Assembly (NCBI GenBank): GCA_020634755.1
Contig: JACKBC010000024.1
Span: forward strand, 1-64,000
Origin: Caldilineaceae bacterium
GTDB lineage: Bacteria > Chloroflexota > Anaerolineae > Caldilineales > Caldilineaceae
Length of the DNA stretch: 64,000 nucleotides
Direction of reading: 5' to 3'
The notes beneath the pieces were generated by a model. It was not told the origin of the DNA. It saw only the letters and a program-made list of their open reading frames with translations, and did not search any database. Numbering within the stretch: position 1 is the stretch's first letter; each line of letters starts with the position of its first letter. This document shows positions 42,002 to 50,723 of this stretch, piece after piece. The position numbers were made by a program, and so were the translations under genes.

Positions 42002-42685
42002 TACAGCCACTGCGCCCCAATATGCCAAACCATTCCTCCTGCGGCGGCCTGCCCTTCAACGCCTTTCCAGATTGATAACAAGTTCCAAAAGCGCACGCGG
42101 CGATTCAACGCGCCTCCAGCGCTCGGTCTGCCGCCGGGCGGGTGCTCTCCTTCCCGCCTTGTATGTCCATATGATTTGTACAATCCATCGGCACTTGTTT
42201 TCCGTCCTACCCTGCCTCGGCAGCCGGGCGCCTGCGGCCCCCGTATGCCGAAAATGTCCATATAGAACTGTTTGATAGATCCCCCCGCCGGAGGCAAAAA
42301 ATATTGTATTCCGGGGGACTGCGGCGGCGCAAGGGGAAAATATATCCTCGGGAGCTACGCCAGGGGGCTGCGTGTCGGGGGGCGAGCGGCTGGTTATATG
42401 ATGGCTCTCTACGAAAAAATGATCTCATAGTTCCGCCCCCCGCCACCGTTCCTCCTGGCGCTTGGGTTGCGCTGCCTTTTATCCGATGTGCCTTCTGCGC
42501 ACTACCGGATCTCTTGTTCAATGGCTCCTCCCGTGCGACGGCAGCGCGCTTTGTTTATTTGGCTCCCTCGGCCCCTTGCGCCCCCTGGCCCCCGGCGCGT
42601 TTTTCTTTTTGCCCTCCGGCGGGTGGGTGCGGGGTGCTGCGCCCTGCGGTTGCTTTTTCTTTTTTCTTTCTTTGGGGGTGTTCCT
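42002..42685. other. Non-coding stretch before the SLOG gene
   Basis: About 680 bp without a convincing gene. It holds two copies of ATGTCCATAT (near 42165 and 42257) and a C/T-rich leader from 42430 that is poor in A on the + strand and runs into the SLOG gene. All three frames are open in part only because A is rare. Confidence 0.5.
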
Positions 42686-43366
42686 GTGTCCGTTTCTTCC
42701 TTGCCTTTGGTTGGTTTCTGTGGTCCGCGCGTGGCTCCGGCTGGCGCGGCGCCGCTGGTCTCGTCTCTTGTCCGGTCCGCCTTGGCCTCTGGTCGTGGCG
42801 TCGCCGCCGGTTGTGCGCTCGGCGTCGATTCTTTGGCCGTTTCTTCTGCCTTGGCTCTTGGGGGGGCTGGCTCGCTTTCGGTCTTTGCGGCCTTTGGTTC
42901 CTCTGGTCTTGGTTCGGTTGCGTCCTGTTCTGCGCCGCTGGCGTCCCTCTCCGCCGCTGCTGCCGCGGGTGCGTCTGTTTCCTGGTGGGCGGGTGGTGCG
43001 CCGGTGCGCGGTGGCTTGCTGCCCGCGCCCGCCCGCCTTGCTGCGCGGTCGCTGGCCTTTGTGCGCGCGGTTGCTGCCTCTGGCGCTGGCTGCGGTCTGG
43101 TGGCGGTGGTGGGGGCGCTGCCCTCTTCCCCGCTGGCCCTGCGTCGCGCCTCTGCCGGTCGCCCGTGGGTTTCGTCTGGCTCTGGCTCCTGGTCTGCTGT
43201 GGGCGCTGCTGCGGCGCTGGGCGTGCCGGTGGTGGTCTTTCCGCTGGGCGGTGTTGCGCCCTCGGCGCTGCCCCTTCTGGCCGGTGGTGGCTCCTGGTCG
43301 CCCGCTGCCGCCGCTGGCCTCTGGTCCGCGGGTTGGCGCTGGGTTCCCGCCGTCGCTGCTGCGTAG
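42686..43366 (+). CDS. SLOG-fold (DprA/YspA-like Rossmann) protein with A-depleted codons
   Basis: A ~226-residue protein. LVGFCGPRVAP, VAAGCALGVDSLAV, VTWW-like SWWAGGAPVRG and GVPVVVFPLGG follow the order of the SLOG/DprA Rossmann fold, which binds nucleotides or nucleotide-derived ligands; mobile elements often carry stand-alone versions. GTG 42686 is chosen because GGGGG lies 7 bp before it and the match begins there. The coding strand is nearly free of A, with Ser, Ala, Gly and Val dominating, unlike its neighbours. Function is unknown; DNA-processing or nucleotide-sensing roles are possible. Confidence 0.65.
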   Translation: MSVSSLPLVGFCGPRVAPAGAAPLVSSLVRSALASGRGVAAGCALGVDSLAVSSALALGGAGSLSVFAAFGSSGLGSVASCSAPLASLSAAAAAGASVSWWAGGAPVRGGLLPAPARLAARSLAFVRAVAASGAGCGLVAVVGALPSSPLALRRASAGRPWVSSGSGSWSAVGAAAALGVPVVVFPLGGVAPSALPLLAGGGSWSPAAAAGLWSAGWRWVPAVAAA

Positions 43367-43461
43367 CCGTCTTTGTTCTCTGCTGTGGTGGCCGCCTAGC
43401 GGCAGCCGCAGCCCTTCATACTGGCCATTATTTTTACTATCTTTTGAAAGAGGTTTTAACC

Positions 43462-44529
43462 ATGATTACGCTTAAACCAATTGCTAATGTTCATCACTTT
43501 GATCAGCACATGATCTTTATCAACATAGACAATCAGCCGGAATTGTCCCACTGTCTAAACAATCCCTTTGCCCTCAGTGAAGATTCTAAAACGTTTCAGT
43601 TTCGCCAAGTAGATCCCCAAGCCGCCGCCCAAGCCTACCGCATGCACTTGTGGGCGTTGATCCAGCGCAAAGGCGAAGCGTACAAACAGCTTATCAAGCT
43701 GGCCAAGGCGTCAAAGTCTGGCAAGTGGGTTGAATTGTCTTATGCTACCGAACAGAAACACGCCGAAGTTTTAGCCAAATGTTTGGCGTGGTTAGAAGAG
43801 GATGTTACGCCCGAAGAACCGATCAAGATTGCGCCCAAGTATCAGCCCGCCTCAGCGTTGGAAGGCGTGATCGGTTTCCTCGATGACGACGATCAAGAGC
43901 GCTGGCCCGAAGATTTAGAACAAATGTACATGCCCTTTGTACAGCCTGTGGCCAAAGCCGAAGATCACGACGTGCCGCTAAATATGATCACTTGGATCAC
44001 GGGCAAGCGTTTAACTGTGCTGGCCTATATGCAGGATGATCACACGGCCATTTTGCCAAGCGGTGCAATGGTCGAGCTGAAAGAGTATAAGACCCGTTTT
44101 GCCAAGCACAAGATCGGCAGACTCGCCCACGTGCAGCGCACGTTGGCCAAAGCCTATAACGACTACTACGAAAACGATCAGGCTGATTGGGACTATAGCG
44201 CAGAGCTGATCCCCTCCAGCTACGATCATGACTTAGCCAGCCGCTACGAATCCGACATTGATCCGGAGAACGAAAACAATTACGACCACGATACCGCCAT
44301 TGATTACGTAGCCCTGGCCGCTGCCGATGGCTACACGGGCGGCATTGTCGGCAAAGAGTTTAACTACATCTCGTTGGATCAGCTGGATCGTATCAATGAA
44401 GTTTACGTAAGAACCGGAGGCAACAAGCCTTTGAAGGTGCGCACCATTACCGATCAAGCCAAAGGTTCACCCCGCCGCACCTACGCCACCAAAGCCCAGG
44501 TCCAAGAATACCGCCGCCACTTTGCTTAG
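43462..44529 (+). CDS. DUF4326-like protein with long acidic C-terminal region
   Basis: A 355-residue protein. The N-terminal ~110 residues (CLNNPFALSEDSKTFQF, AYRMHLWALI, EQKHAEVLAKCLAWL) look like the DUF4326 domain of phages and plasmids, though the usual Cys-rich CxCxPxxCH part reads ELSYATEQKHAE. The rest is acidic and Asp/Tyr-rich without a known family. ATG 43462 has GAAAGAGG upstream. An open frame continues 1.15 kb upstream but only through the A-poor region. Confidence 0.65.
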   Translation: MITLKPIANVHHFDQHMIFINIDNQPELSHCLNNPFALSEDSKTFQFRQVDPQAAAQAYRMHLWALIQRKGEAYKQLIKLAKASKSGKWVELSYATEQKHAEVLAKCLAWLEEDVTPEEPIKIAPKYQPASALEGVIGFLDDDDQERWPEDLEQMYMPFVQPVAKAEDHDVPLNMITWITGKRLTVLAYMQDDHTAILPSGAMVELKEYKTRFAKHKIGRLAHVQRTLAKAYNDYYENDQADWDYSAELIPSSYDHDLASRYESDIDPENENNYDHDTAIDYVALAAADGYTGGIVGKEFNYISLDQLDRINEVYVRTGGNKPLKVRTITDQAKGSPRRTYATKAQVQEYRRHFA

Positions 44530-44534
44530 TAGCT

Positions 44535-44600
44535 TGTCAGCTATTCAGCTATCAGCTAGTCAGCTAACCGCTGACTGGCTGACTGGCTGATAGCTAATTG
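44535..44600. repeat. Short tandem repeats (TCAGCTAT/GCTGACTG)
   Basis: Seven- to eight-base units on one side (TCAGCTAT, GTCAGCTA) are complementary to those on the other (GCTGACTG, GCTGATAGCTAA), so the array folds into a hairpin after the DUF4326-like gene. Related arrays are at 45968-46083 and 56217-56355. Confidence 0.75.
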
Positions 44601-44621
44601 CAACATTTGTCCTACGCGCGG

Positions 44622-44680
44622 ACACAAAAGCCGACTGCGCCAGGCCCCATTAAGGGGCCTGGCGCAGTCGGCTTTTGTGT
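44622..44680. terminator. Perfect 27-bp stem-loop, probable bidirectional terminator
   Basis: Bases 44622-44648 (ACACAAAAGCCGACTGCG...) are exactly complementary to 44654-44680 with a 5-base loop ATTAA. The arms begin with A-rich and end with T-rich sequence, so both strands give hairpin plus U tract. Confidence 0.7.
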
Positions 44681-45073
44681 ACCTCTAGCCGTGGTCGCTG
44701 CTCTCCCGCTTTGTTGATGTGGGGGAAGCCCCCACGCCCCCCGAGATGAGCGAGACAACTCGACCTTCTCCCCCGGACGTACCTCCCCGCCAAAAGTGGA
44801 CCTGCGCCCAACGGCGCAGTCGCCTATCGGCGTGCGGCCGCACGCAGCCGGCGAGGGATGCCCCCCACACCCTCCAAATCGCGCGCAGGTGTTTCCCCGA
44901 CCGCAGGTCGGACCGCGAACACACCCCCGATCTCCTAAACAACGCCGCTCCGGAGCGCCGCCGCCACCGCCAGCGCCCGCTACCCTTCCCTGTATACCAC
45001 TCAGGCCCGCTTTGCCTAATCCCTAATTCCTACTCCCTAATCCCGCGCGCGGTTCCCGAGCCCGGCGAGGGAT
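44681..45073. other. Non-coding spacer with small hairpins
   Basis: About 390 bp without a convincing gene. It contains GTGGGGGAAGCCCCCAC (44719-44735), a CCGACCGCAGGTCGG hairpin (about 44898) that recurs at 51640, 55577 and 61297, and TAATCCCTAATTCCTA short repeats. Confidence 0.5.
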
Positions 45074-45212
45074 AGCAGCGGTGCCTTGCTTCGCCAAGCC
45101 CCCAAATTTTCTGATGGTTCTTTGTCCGGCAAGGGGAACGGGCAAACTGCCACCCGCTCCCCGCCGGACGCGGCCCCAATTTGGGGGATGGCGGCGACGG
45201 CTTTCCGCTGCT
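45074..45212. repeat. Conserved long hairpin element, copy B (upstream of ssb)
   Basis: 139 bp with the same outer (AGCAGCGG/CCGCTGCT) and inner (GTCCGGC/GCCGGAC) arms as copy A, plus an extra GGGGA/TCCCC nested stem. It ends 80 bp before the ssb ATG. Confidence 0.85.
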
Positions 45213-45292
45213 GAGGAGGGGAGTATTGTTTTAAAAGCTTGTTTTAGAACTGCATTTTAATTTTTAGTTAGTCATAGAAAGGACTATCAACC

Positions 45293-45703
45293 ATGTATCA
45301 GGAAATCACCATCGTCGGCAATCTGGGCGACGACCCCCGCATGCAATACACGCCCTCCGGCCAAGCCGTTGCCGACTTCCCTGTCGCCGTCAACAAGCGC
45401 TGGACCGCCCAGGACGGCACCCCCCAGGAATCAACCACCTGGTTCCGCATCACCGTCTGGGGCAAACAGGCCGAAGTGTGCAGCCAGTATCTGACCAAAG
45501 GTCGCCAGATCCTGGCCAAAGGCGAAATGAAGGAAGCTCGCGCCTACATCAACCGGGACGGCCAACCCGCCGCCCAGCTCGAAATCAATGCCCGCCAGAT
45601 CATCTTTCTCGGCGGCGGCGTCAACAACGCCAGCGCCAACGGCGCCGGCCACCGCCAAACAGAGCCCGAATTTACTATGGAAGGCGATGACGTACCTTTC
45701 TAA
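45293..45703 (+). CDS. ssb: Single-stranded DNA-binding protein
   Basis: A 136-residue SSB: OB fold with ITIVGNLGDDPRMQYTPSGQ, VNKRWTAQDG and TTWFRITVWGKQAEVCSQYL, and the acidic C-terminal tip DDVPF that recruits replication proteins. It is shorter in the linker than chromosomal SSBs. With the surrounding small ORFs it looks like an SSB of a plasmid or integrative element, where it would coat incoming single strands. AAAGGA lies ~10 bp before the ATG. Confidence 0.95.
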   Translation: MYQEITIVGNLGDDPRMQYTPSGQAVADFPVAVNKRWTAQDGTPQESTTWFRITVWGKQAEVCSQYLTKGRQILAKGEMKEARAYINRDGQPAAQLEINARQIIFLGGGVNNASANGAGHRQTEPEFTMEGDDVPF

Positions 45704-45724
45704 GTACGCCGGCAGCACAACCCA

Positions 45725-45795
45725 GAGCGCCCGCTTGTATGATGAGCGCCCAACTTGTTGGGACGTCGAATCATACAGGCGGGCGCTTTTGCTTT
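45725..45795 (+). terminator. Terminator after ssb with long stem
   Basis: AGCGCCCGCTTGTATGAT pairs with ATCATACAGGCGGGCGCT; an inner CCCAAC/GTTGGG hairpin sits in the loop; then TTTTGCTTTTT. Confidence 0.85.
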
Positions 45796-45826
45796 TTAAT
45801 CAACAACAGAAAGAAAGCTAGAACAC

Positions 45827-45967
45827 ATGTACACCTTCAAGAAATACAGCGCCCGCAGCTGGGCCGTCTACGATCCCGCCGGCCAGTTGGTCTGCGTCAC
45901 CGTCTACAAGAAAGGCGCCCAAACCGCCGCCGACCTGCTCAATGAACTTGCATCAACCGATCAGTAA
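45827..45967 (+). CDS. Very small protein (46 residues)
   Basis: ATG 45827 to TAA 45967, starting MYTFKKYSARSWAVYDPAGQ and ending in a helix rich in Ala and Leu. It has a compact beta-hairpin plus helix pattern and good codon use. GAAAGAAAG lies upstream. It sits right after the ssb terminator; function unknown. Confidence 0.6.
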   Translation: MYTFKKYSARSWAVYDPAGQLVCVTVYKKGAQTAADLLNELASTDQ

Positions 45968-46083
45968 TCAGCACGCTGCTGCGCAGCTTTCAGCAGGTCA
46001 GCCACTCGCCTCGCACAAAAGCCCCGCTCACGAGCTTTTAGCTGACCGGCTGACCCGCTGACCGGCTGACCGGCTGACTAGCT
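45968..46083. repeat. Short tandem repeat array with hairpin
   Basis: Contains CACGCTGCTGCGCAGCTTTC, ACTCGCCTCGCACAAAAGCC and several TGACCGGC units. The same phrases recur at 56217-56355. Confidence 0.75.
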
Positions 46084-46103
46084 CTATTCACTGGAGACAA
46101 ACC

Positions 46104-46871
46104 ATGTCTACAACCAACTATCCCTTTGGCCGCACTCTCTATCGCCCCACCGAATACGAAGTGGCCACCACCGCCAAACAGGCCAAAACCAAACACCCCC
46201 ACGCCGTCCGCATCATCGATGAGGCCCAGGAATTGGTGCTTTCTGGCGCCCTCGACTATGATACCCGCGCCGGCAGCTGGATCTGCACCACGTCGATTGC
46301 GCTCAACAAGCACGTCACGCTTGGCCCAAAGACCTGCACCTGCCAGTTCTTTCGCGACCGGCTCCTCACCCTCAACGGCTATCCCTTCTGCGTCCACAAA
46401 ATTGCCCTCATGCTGCTGCACCGTGTGCTCGCCACCCACTTGCGCCAACGCATCAGCGGCAATGTCAAGTTTCACGCCGAAGCCGAGCATGCCCGCAGCC
46501 ACGCCAACGAGCTGCTTCTCTTCACGCCCAACGGCAATGCCGTCGCCGTCTTTGGTTCGCGCACCTGGCGCGTGCCCAAAGACCTCTGCGCCACCCGTTG
46601 GTCTATGCAAGGCACAGATTTTAAATCGCTCACCGACATGTATGCATTTTCGCTCTGGCTGGCCCAGGCCCACCCGCTGCCCCAAGATCTGCTCATGCCC
46701 CTGCTCAGCACCTCCAACGACCCGGAAGACATCTTCCAGTCCATGAAGCAGCAAGGCTACAGCGACCATGCCGCCGCCATGGCCACCGACGCCATGGTCA
46801 TGGACGAAAGGACGTGGCACGAAACCTATGACCCTAGACACCAAAACGCCAGTCAGCGCCGCGCGGCCTGA
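46104..46871 (+). CDS. SWIM zinc-finger protein
   Basis: A 255-residue protein with a SWIM motif: Cys 78 and Cys 80 (KTCTCQFF) and Cys 96/His 98 (GYPFCVHKIALML), the CxC-xn-CxH pattern. SWIM fingers bind DNA or proteins in transposases, Swi2/Snf2-associated and plasmid proteins. The region after residue 110 has no known family. The ATG follows a GGAGACAAACC ribosome site. First of a run of closely packed or overlapping + strand genes. Confidence 0.7.
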   Translation: MSTTNYPFGRTLYRPTEYEVATTAKQAKTKHPHAVRIIDEAQELVLSGALDYDTRAGSWICTTSIALNKHVTLGPKTCTCQFFRDRLLTLNGYPFCVHKIALMLLHRVLATHLRQRISGNVKFHAEAEHARSHANELLLFTPNGNAVAVFGSRTWRVPKDLCATRWSMQGTDFKSLTDMYAFSLWLAQAHPLPQDLLMPLLSTSNDPEDIFQSMKQQGYSDHAAAMATDAMVMDERTWHETYDPRHQNASQRRAA

Positions 46872-47199
46872 CTTAGATCCAGATCTGCTGCTGGAGCAGC
46901 AGATCCTAGCCCTGGTCGACCAGCTCGTGCGCGCCCACAACCGCGCCCACGTCGCCACTCTTGCTGACCAGCGTTCCGGTCTGCATATCCAAACCAACCG
47001 CCGCATCGAGCAAGGCCGCGCCCAGGCTTTCAAGTCTGCGCTGCAGCTCGTGCTGCACTTTCTTCAACTATACATCACACCACATCACAAGGAGTATATC
47101 CATGCCAACCAACTCAGCACCGGCCTCATCCAACGGCCAAGCCAGGACGACCCGCAACCGCACGCAGAGACAGCCCCGCCAGCAGCCACCAACCACTAG
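46828..47199 (+). CDS. Helical protein of unknown function
   Basis: A 123-residue frame starting inside the SWIM gene (44-bp overlap). Residues 20-80 (LLLEQQILALVDQLVRAHNR) are strongly helical. The end, from about 47102 on, overlaps the next gene by 98 bp, so the real protein may be shorter or this frame may be spurious. Confidence 0.45.
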   Translation: MTLDTKTPVSAARPDLDPDLLLEQQILALVDQLVRAHNRAHVATLADQRSGLHIQTNRRIEQGRAQAFKSALQLVLHFLQLYITPHHKEYIHANQLSTGLIQRPSQDDPQPHAETAPPAATNH

Positions 47200-47734
47200 C
47201 AACCAACCACCAACCACCAACAAAGGCCCGCGCGTCAGCGATCTTTTTCCCACCCGCTGGATTCATCCCCACGACCTCCAGGGCAAAACCGTCAACGTCT
47301 TTATCGAAAAAGTCACCATCGAAAAACTCTGGTCTGCTTTCGATAAAGAGCACGTTGAGAAAATAGTCCTCTGGTTCCACGGCAAAACCAAGCAGCTCCC
47401 CCTCAATGTCACCCAGGCCCAGGCCCTGGTCACCATCACAGATACCGATTTTGTCATGGACTGGGCCGGCCACGCCTGTCGCTTGCGCGCCGCCACCGCC
47501 CGCAATGGCAAACCCACCATTGAAATTCTGGCGCCCCTGCTGGCCAATCAGGCAGCGGCTGCTGCCCCTGCCGTCGCTGCTGGCGCTGCCGGCACTGCTG
47601 ACACTGCACCTGATACGTCTGCGCAGGCCTCCGGCGTTGCTGACCTGCCCGACGATGAGCCGCCTACCGACGAAGAGATCCCCGTGCTAGAGTACATCGA
47701 CGAGGAAGACGCCAATACCCTCTTCGGTGAATAA
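47102..47734 (+). CDS. Hypothetical protein with disordered tails
   Basis: A 210-residue protein with a strong RBS (AAGGAG, 47089-47094). The first 45 residues are Asn/Pro/Gln/Thr-rich and probably disordered, the middle (IHPHDLQGKTVNVFIEKVTI onward) looks like a small beta domain, and the C terminus is Ala-rich then acidic (DEEIPVLEYIDEEDAN). The layout (globular domain with acidic tail) resembles plasmid DNA-binding accessory proteins, but I do not recognise the family. Confidence 0.6.
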   Translation: MPTNSAPASSNGQARTTRNRTQRQPRQQPPTTSNQPPTTNKGPRVSDLFPTRWIHPHDLQGKTVNVFIEKVTIEKLWSAFDKEHVEKIVLWFHGKTKQLPLNVTQAQALVTITDTDFVMDWAGHACRLRAATARNGKPTIEILAPLLANQAAAAAPAVAAGAAGTADTAPDTSAQASGVADLPDDEPPTDEEIPVLEYIDEEDANTLFGE

Positions 47735-47772
47735 AGGAAAACCATGTCCTCAACAGCGAAGTCTATGTCGCC

Positions 47773-48009
47773 TTGGGCGAGCCCACCCACGTCACCATCA
47801 TCGTCATCGACAGCGACAGCTCGCCCGTCTTTCGCTTCATGCCCGTCGCGCCTGATGATCCCGAAGCCTGGAGCGTCGGTCGCCAAGGCAATCATGTGCG
47901 CATCAAGCTCACTACCTACGCCAGAACAAATCCCCAAATTGCCGGCATCTACCAACACCGCGCTACCAACAGCTATATTGAAATATGGCAAACCAAAGCA
48001 GGTACATAA
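47773..48009 (+). CDS. Small hypothetical protein, start uncertain
   Basis: A 78-residue frame from TTG 47773 with a plausible beta-rich sequence (THVTIIVIDSDSSPVFRFMP). The only nearby ATG (47744, after AAAGGAAAA) is in another frame; upstream in-frame codons read LNSEVYVALG, so a one- or two-base indel near 47750 may have separated the start codon. Confidence 0.5.
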   Translation: MGEPTHVTIIVIDSDSSPVFRFMPVAPDDPEAWSVGRQGNHVRIKLTTYARTNPQIAGIYQHRATNSYIEIWQTKAGT

Positions 48010-48011
48010 CC

Positions 48012-48440
48012 ATGCATATCATTCACTACACAACCCTTGACGACCTCCTTACCGATGCACCTATTGGCGCCACCGTCTATGTCTCCCAGCAGATCTCGGT
48101 CCGCTTTGACCAAGACCAAAACAACATCGCCTACCGCGTCACCACCGCCCAGGCCTTCGCCCGCATCCCAGACGACGGCGCCGTCCTCTCCTACACGCCA
48201 TACATACAAAAAGTCACCACCATGGAAGCCATCGATCCCGCCAAGGACCGCATACCCCACGACCTAATCACCCAGGAAGCCACCGACGTCGCCGCCTCCT
48301 TATTCAATGCCAGCCGGCTCGCCGGCTACCGCACCCGCACCGCCATCGTCGATCTGCACGGCGTCAAGCCCATCAAAGGCCAAACTTGGCAATTCTCTGA
48401 AGAAGACCAAAAAGAAGAAGCCGCTCCACCAACCTCCTAA
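48012..48440 (+). CDS. Hypothetical protein
   Basis: A 142-residue protein beginning MHIIHYTTLDDLLTDAPIGA just after the previous stop. Mixed alpha/beta, with an acidic C-terminal tail (EEDQKEEA). No family recognised. It ends the transcript, with a terminator 25 bp downstream. Confidence 0.6.
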   Translation: MHIIHYTTLDDLLTDAPIGATVYVSQQISVRFDQDQNNIAYRVTTAQAFARIPDDGAVLSYTPYIQKVTTMEAIDPAKDRIPHDLITQEATDVAASLFNASRLAGYRTRTAIVDLHGVKPIKGQTWQFSEEDQKEEAAPPTS

Positions 48441-48464
48441 CTTTATGCAGTTGCTGCATAAACC

Positions 48465-48508
48465 AATAAGCCGATGGCTCTCTGAGCCATCGGCTTATTT
48501 TAATTTTT
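48465..48508 (+). terminator. Intrinsic terminator
   Basis: AATAAGCCGATGGCTC, loop TCT, exact complement, then TTTAATTTTT. Confidence 0.9.
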
Positions 48509-48530
48509 CACACTTTTCTGAGGCCCCAAA

Positions 48531-48884
48531 ATGGCGCGTTCCAAACCCAAAGGCTACTGCTATCTCTTCCATATCCATCCCGCCTACAAACACGCAGCTC
48601 ACTATCTTGGCTGGACCCACGAGCTGGCCCCGCGCCTCAATGCCCATCTCACCGGCCAGGGCGCCCGCCTCACCCAAGTCGCCCTGGCCGCCGGCTGCTC
48701 GCTCACCCTCGTGCGCATTTGGAAGGATGTAGATCGCTCCTTTGAACGCCAGCTCAAAAAGCGCAAGAACGCACCCGCTCAGCTCTGCCCGTCTGTCGTG
48801 CTACAATCACCATCGACCAGGCCCGCCAACAGTTCAACTACTTCAAGGATTCCTGATTATGATCAACACACACAAAATCATTAG
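48531..48884 (+). CDS. GIY-YIG-type nuclease domain protein
   Basis: A 117-residue protein. CYLFHI and AHYLGWTHEL stand at the GIY and YIG positions, followed by Arg 35/His 39 (APRLNAHL), and FERQLKKRKNAPAQLCPSV with the conserved Glu and Lys. This matches small stand-alone GIY-YIG proteins of actinobacterial and chloroflexal elements. It would nick or cut DNA, or be a structural relative. The last ~25 residues overlap the next gene and may be a read-on of the true end. Confidence 0.7.
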   Translation: MARSKPKGYCYLFHIHPAYKHAAHYLGWTHELAPRLNAHLTGQGARLTQVALAAGCSLTLVRIWKDVDRSFERQLKKRKNAPAQLCPSVVLQSPSTRPANSSTTSRIPDYDQHTQNH

Positions 48885-49224
48885 CTTCGGCTTCGAGCCC
48901 TACATCATGTGGGAACTCGACATCTTACCCATCGACATCCTCAAGGCCCAACGCATCCGCCATACCAAAGTACGCACAGATATTCAGCACGCTCATCTCT
49001 GGCTACCCCAGTTCTGCCCCATCGCCTTTGCCGTCAAACGCACTGGGCGCTTCGCTGACGTACGCGTCTCCAAACAGCGCATCGCCACCAGCTCCGCCCA
49101 GCACTTCCATCTCGATGTCGATGCGGTCAAAATCATCAAGCTATGGGACTCTGGCCAATCCATCGATCCCTGCACTATCTTTCTCTACCAAATGCTCACC
49201 GATGAACAGATTGCACAGGTATAA
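48859..49224 (+). CDS. Small protein of a family duplicated in this element (paralogue of 55210-55587)
   Basis: 121 residues. The core CPIAFAVKRTGRFADVRVS closely matches CPIAFALKATGRFKNIRVT in the protein at 55210, and both have a similar N-terminal strand-helix (ITIHV/LDILPIDILKAQ). No database family is known to me. It overlaps the GIY-YIG gene by 26 bp; translation is probably coupled. Confidence 0.65.
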   Translation: MINTHKIISFGFEPYIMWELDILPIDILKAQRIRHTKVRTDIQHAHLWLPQFCPIAFAVKRTGRFADVRVSKQRIATSSAQHFHLDVDAVKIIKLWDSGQSIDPCTIFLYQMLTDEQIAQV

Positions 49225-49228
49225 CATC

Positions 49229-49705
49229 ATGATCGATCTCGGTCCCCAACAAGACGCCATCAAAGAAAAATACAGCAAAGACTATTACCACTCCCCTCAG
49301 TGTCTGGCCGAAGTCGCCGCCCTCTGGGGCATCGACATCAACCAGGAAGCCAACCAGCATGGCGTCTTCAAAGACTACGAGACCGAAACCATTAGCGCCG
49401 GCGCCGGCAGCCGCCACTACGCCGAGATCCATCTAGCCCAAGCCCCCAATGGCCTCTGGGCCGCCGGCAGCAGCTACGTCACACCCATCAGCGGCGCCGC
49501 CTGCGGCCCCTCCATCTGGTCGCCCCACGCCTATGAATCGCGCCAAGAGGCCCGCAACGCCGCCATTGACAGCAGCATCCAAGGCTTAGAACACGCACGC
49601 AACCGCACCGACTCTTGCCAAACTCAATCCAACATCGACGGCTGCAATAAGCTCATCCAGCTCCTGCAAAACGCCCGCTATCAACAGCTCTCCCTCTTTG
49701 ATTAA
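49229..49705 (+). CDS. Hypothetical protein ending in a beta-clamp-binding motif
   Basis: A 158-residue protein with a Tyr/Gly/Ala-rich centre (AGAGSRHYAEIHLAQAPNG) and no recognised family. The last six residues QLSLFD are an exact QL[SD]LF sliding-clamp-binding peptide, suggesting that it works at the replication fork. The methyltransferase-helicase at 57411 also ends in QLTLF. It follows the previous gene within 5 bp. Confidence 0.65.
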   Translation: MIDLGPQQDAIKEKYSKDYYHSPQCLAEVAALWGIDINQEANQHGVFKDYETETISAGAGSRHYAEIHLAQAPNGLWAAGSSYVTPISGAACGPSIWSPHAYESRQEARNAAIDSSIQGLEHARNRTDSCQTQSNIDGCNKLIQLLQNARYQQLSLFD

Positions 49706-49725
49706 TCAACCAACTACCAACTACC

Positions 49726-50259
49726 ATGAACAAATTCCTTTTCAAACTTTCGCATCACACATTCCAAGGATCAGATATCCAACATTTCGTCCACAATATC
49801 CAAGCCGCCGCCCATGAGCGTAGCGGTTGGAAAGGTAATGCCTTTTGCCCCGCCGATTTCTTTGCCGGCGCGTCTGTCTTCTTCGCCACGTTCCCCGGCG
49901 CCGGACCCATCCCCAACGCGCTGCTCGATGCCGCGCGCGGCAATGCCCCCCAAGATTTCTTTGCCCCCACACCGGCTGCGGAGATCGAGCGCCTGGCGGC
50001 GAGCGTGCAGATCGACATCCACGAAGGCGTGCTCCAGCCCGATGGGTGGCAGCCGGTCATCGACACCGTGCGCACCTGGCTCAGCCAGCTGGCCCCCGCT
50101 GGCCCCATCCCACCTATCCCCACAGACGCCATTAGCGATATGCTCAACGACAGCGAAACTCAGGCATACTACGACGTCAACGACGGCGGCGAAATGCCGG
50201 AATACATTGCGCCCATCCGAGCCTGGATCGACGCCCTGCAGCTACACGCACAAGCCTAA
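49726..50259 (+). CDS. Hypothetical protein
   Basis: A 177-residue protein (MNKFLFKLSHHTFQGSDIQH start) with alternating helices and an acidic C-terminal half. No family recognised. It is the last gene of this packed + strand run before a ~460-bp gap. Confidence 0.6.
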   Translation: MNKFLFKLSHHTFQGSDIQHFVHNIQAAAHERSGWKGNAFCPADFFAGASVFFATFPGAGPIPNALLDAARGNAPQDFFAPTPAAEIERLAASVQIDIHEGVLQPDGWQPVIDTVRTWLSQLAPAGPIPPIPTDAISDMLNDSETQAYYDVNDGGEMPEYIAPIRAWIDALQLHAQA

Positions 50260-50723
50260 CGAAGCCACCGCCCAGCCCATAATAGCTAGAACAAACGCCG
50301 AGGAAGAAGCCCAAGACATCCCCCATCAGTCAAGCGGCCAGCCCACCAGACCGCTGCCATCCTCGCAACCTGCCGACCGGGCAAGGTGAAAGAATCCCCC
50401 CGTACCCGGGTCACGCCCGATCTCCGGCAGTGTACAGCGGGCAGGATCACCTTCGGCACTCGTTCGTCCGCTCCTCGCTACCTTCGTTTCACTCAGTCGC
50501 TCCGGTGCGGGCGCTCCAGTGCGCCCTTACGCCTACGGCGGGGCCCTTCCGGTCGGGGATACAGCCCCCCTCCCTCCAGGCTCCGGTTCACCTTAGCCCG
50601 CTGTATTCACTTGCCGTCGGGCGTTGCCCGGCGGGGGGTTCTCTCCCCTCTCTCCTCCGGTCGGCGTTGCGGGTGGCGCGGCTGGGGGCTTTTTCTCCGC
50701 CCGCTTTCCCTTGGGGGTGTCTC
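50260..50723. other. Non-coding leader with long-range inverted repeat
   Basis: About 460 bp. TACAGCGGGC (50433-50442) and GCCCGCTGTA (50596-50605) enclose a C/T-rich region with GCGCTCCAGTGCGCCC. From 50620 the sequence resembles the leader of the SLOG gene (poor in A, ending TTGGGGGTGT before GTG). Confidence 0.5.

Noticed and set aside
42304..43461. Long open frame leading into the gene at 43462 as one 741-residue protein
   Set aside because: The upstream part is a translation of A-poor sequence in a frame different from the SLOG fold; a clear RBS and ATG mark the real start at 43462.
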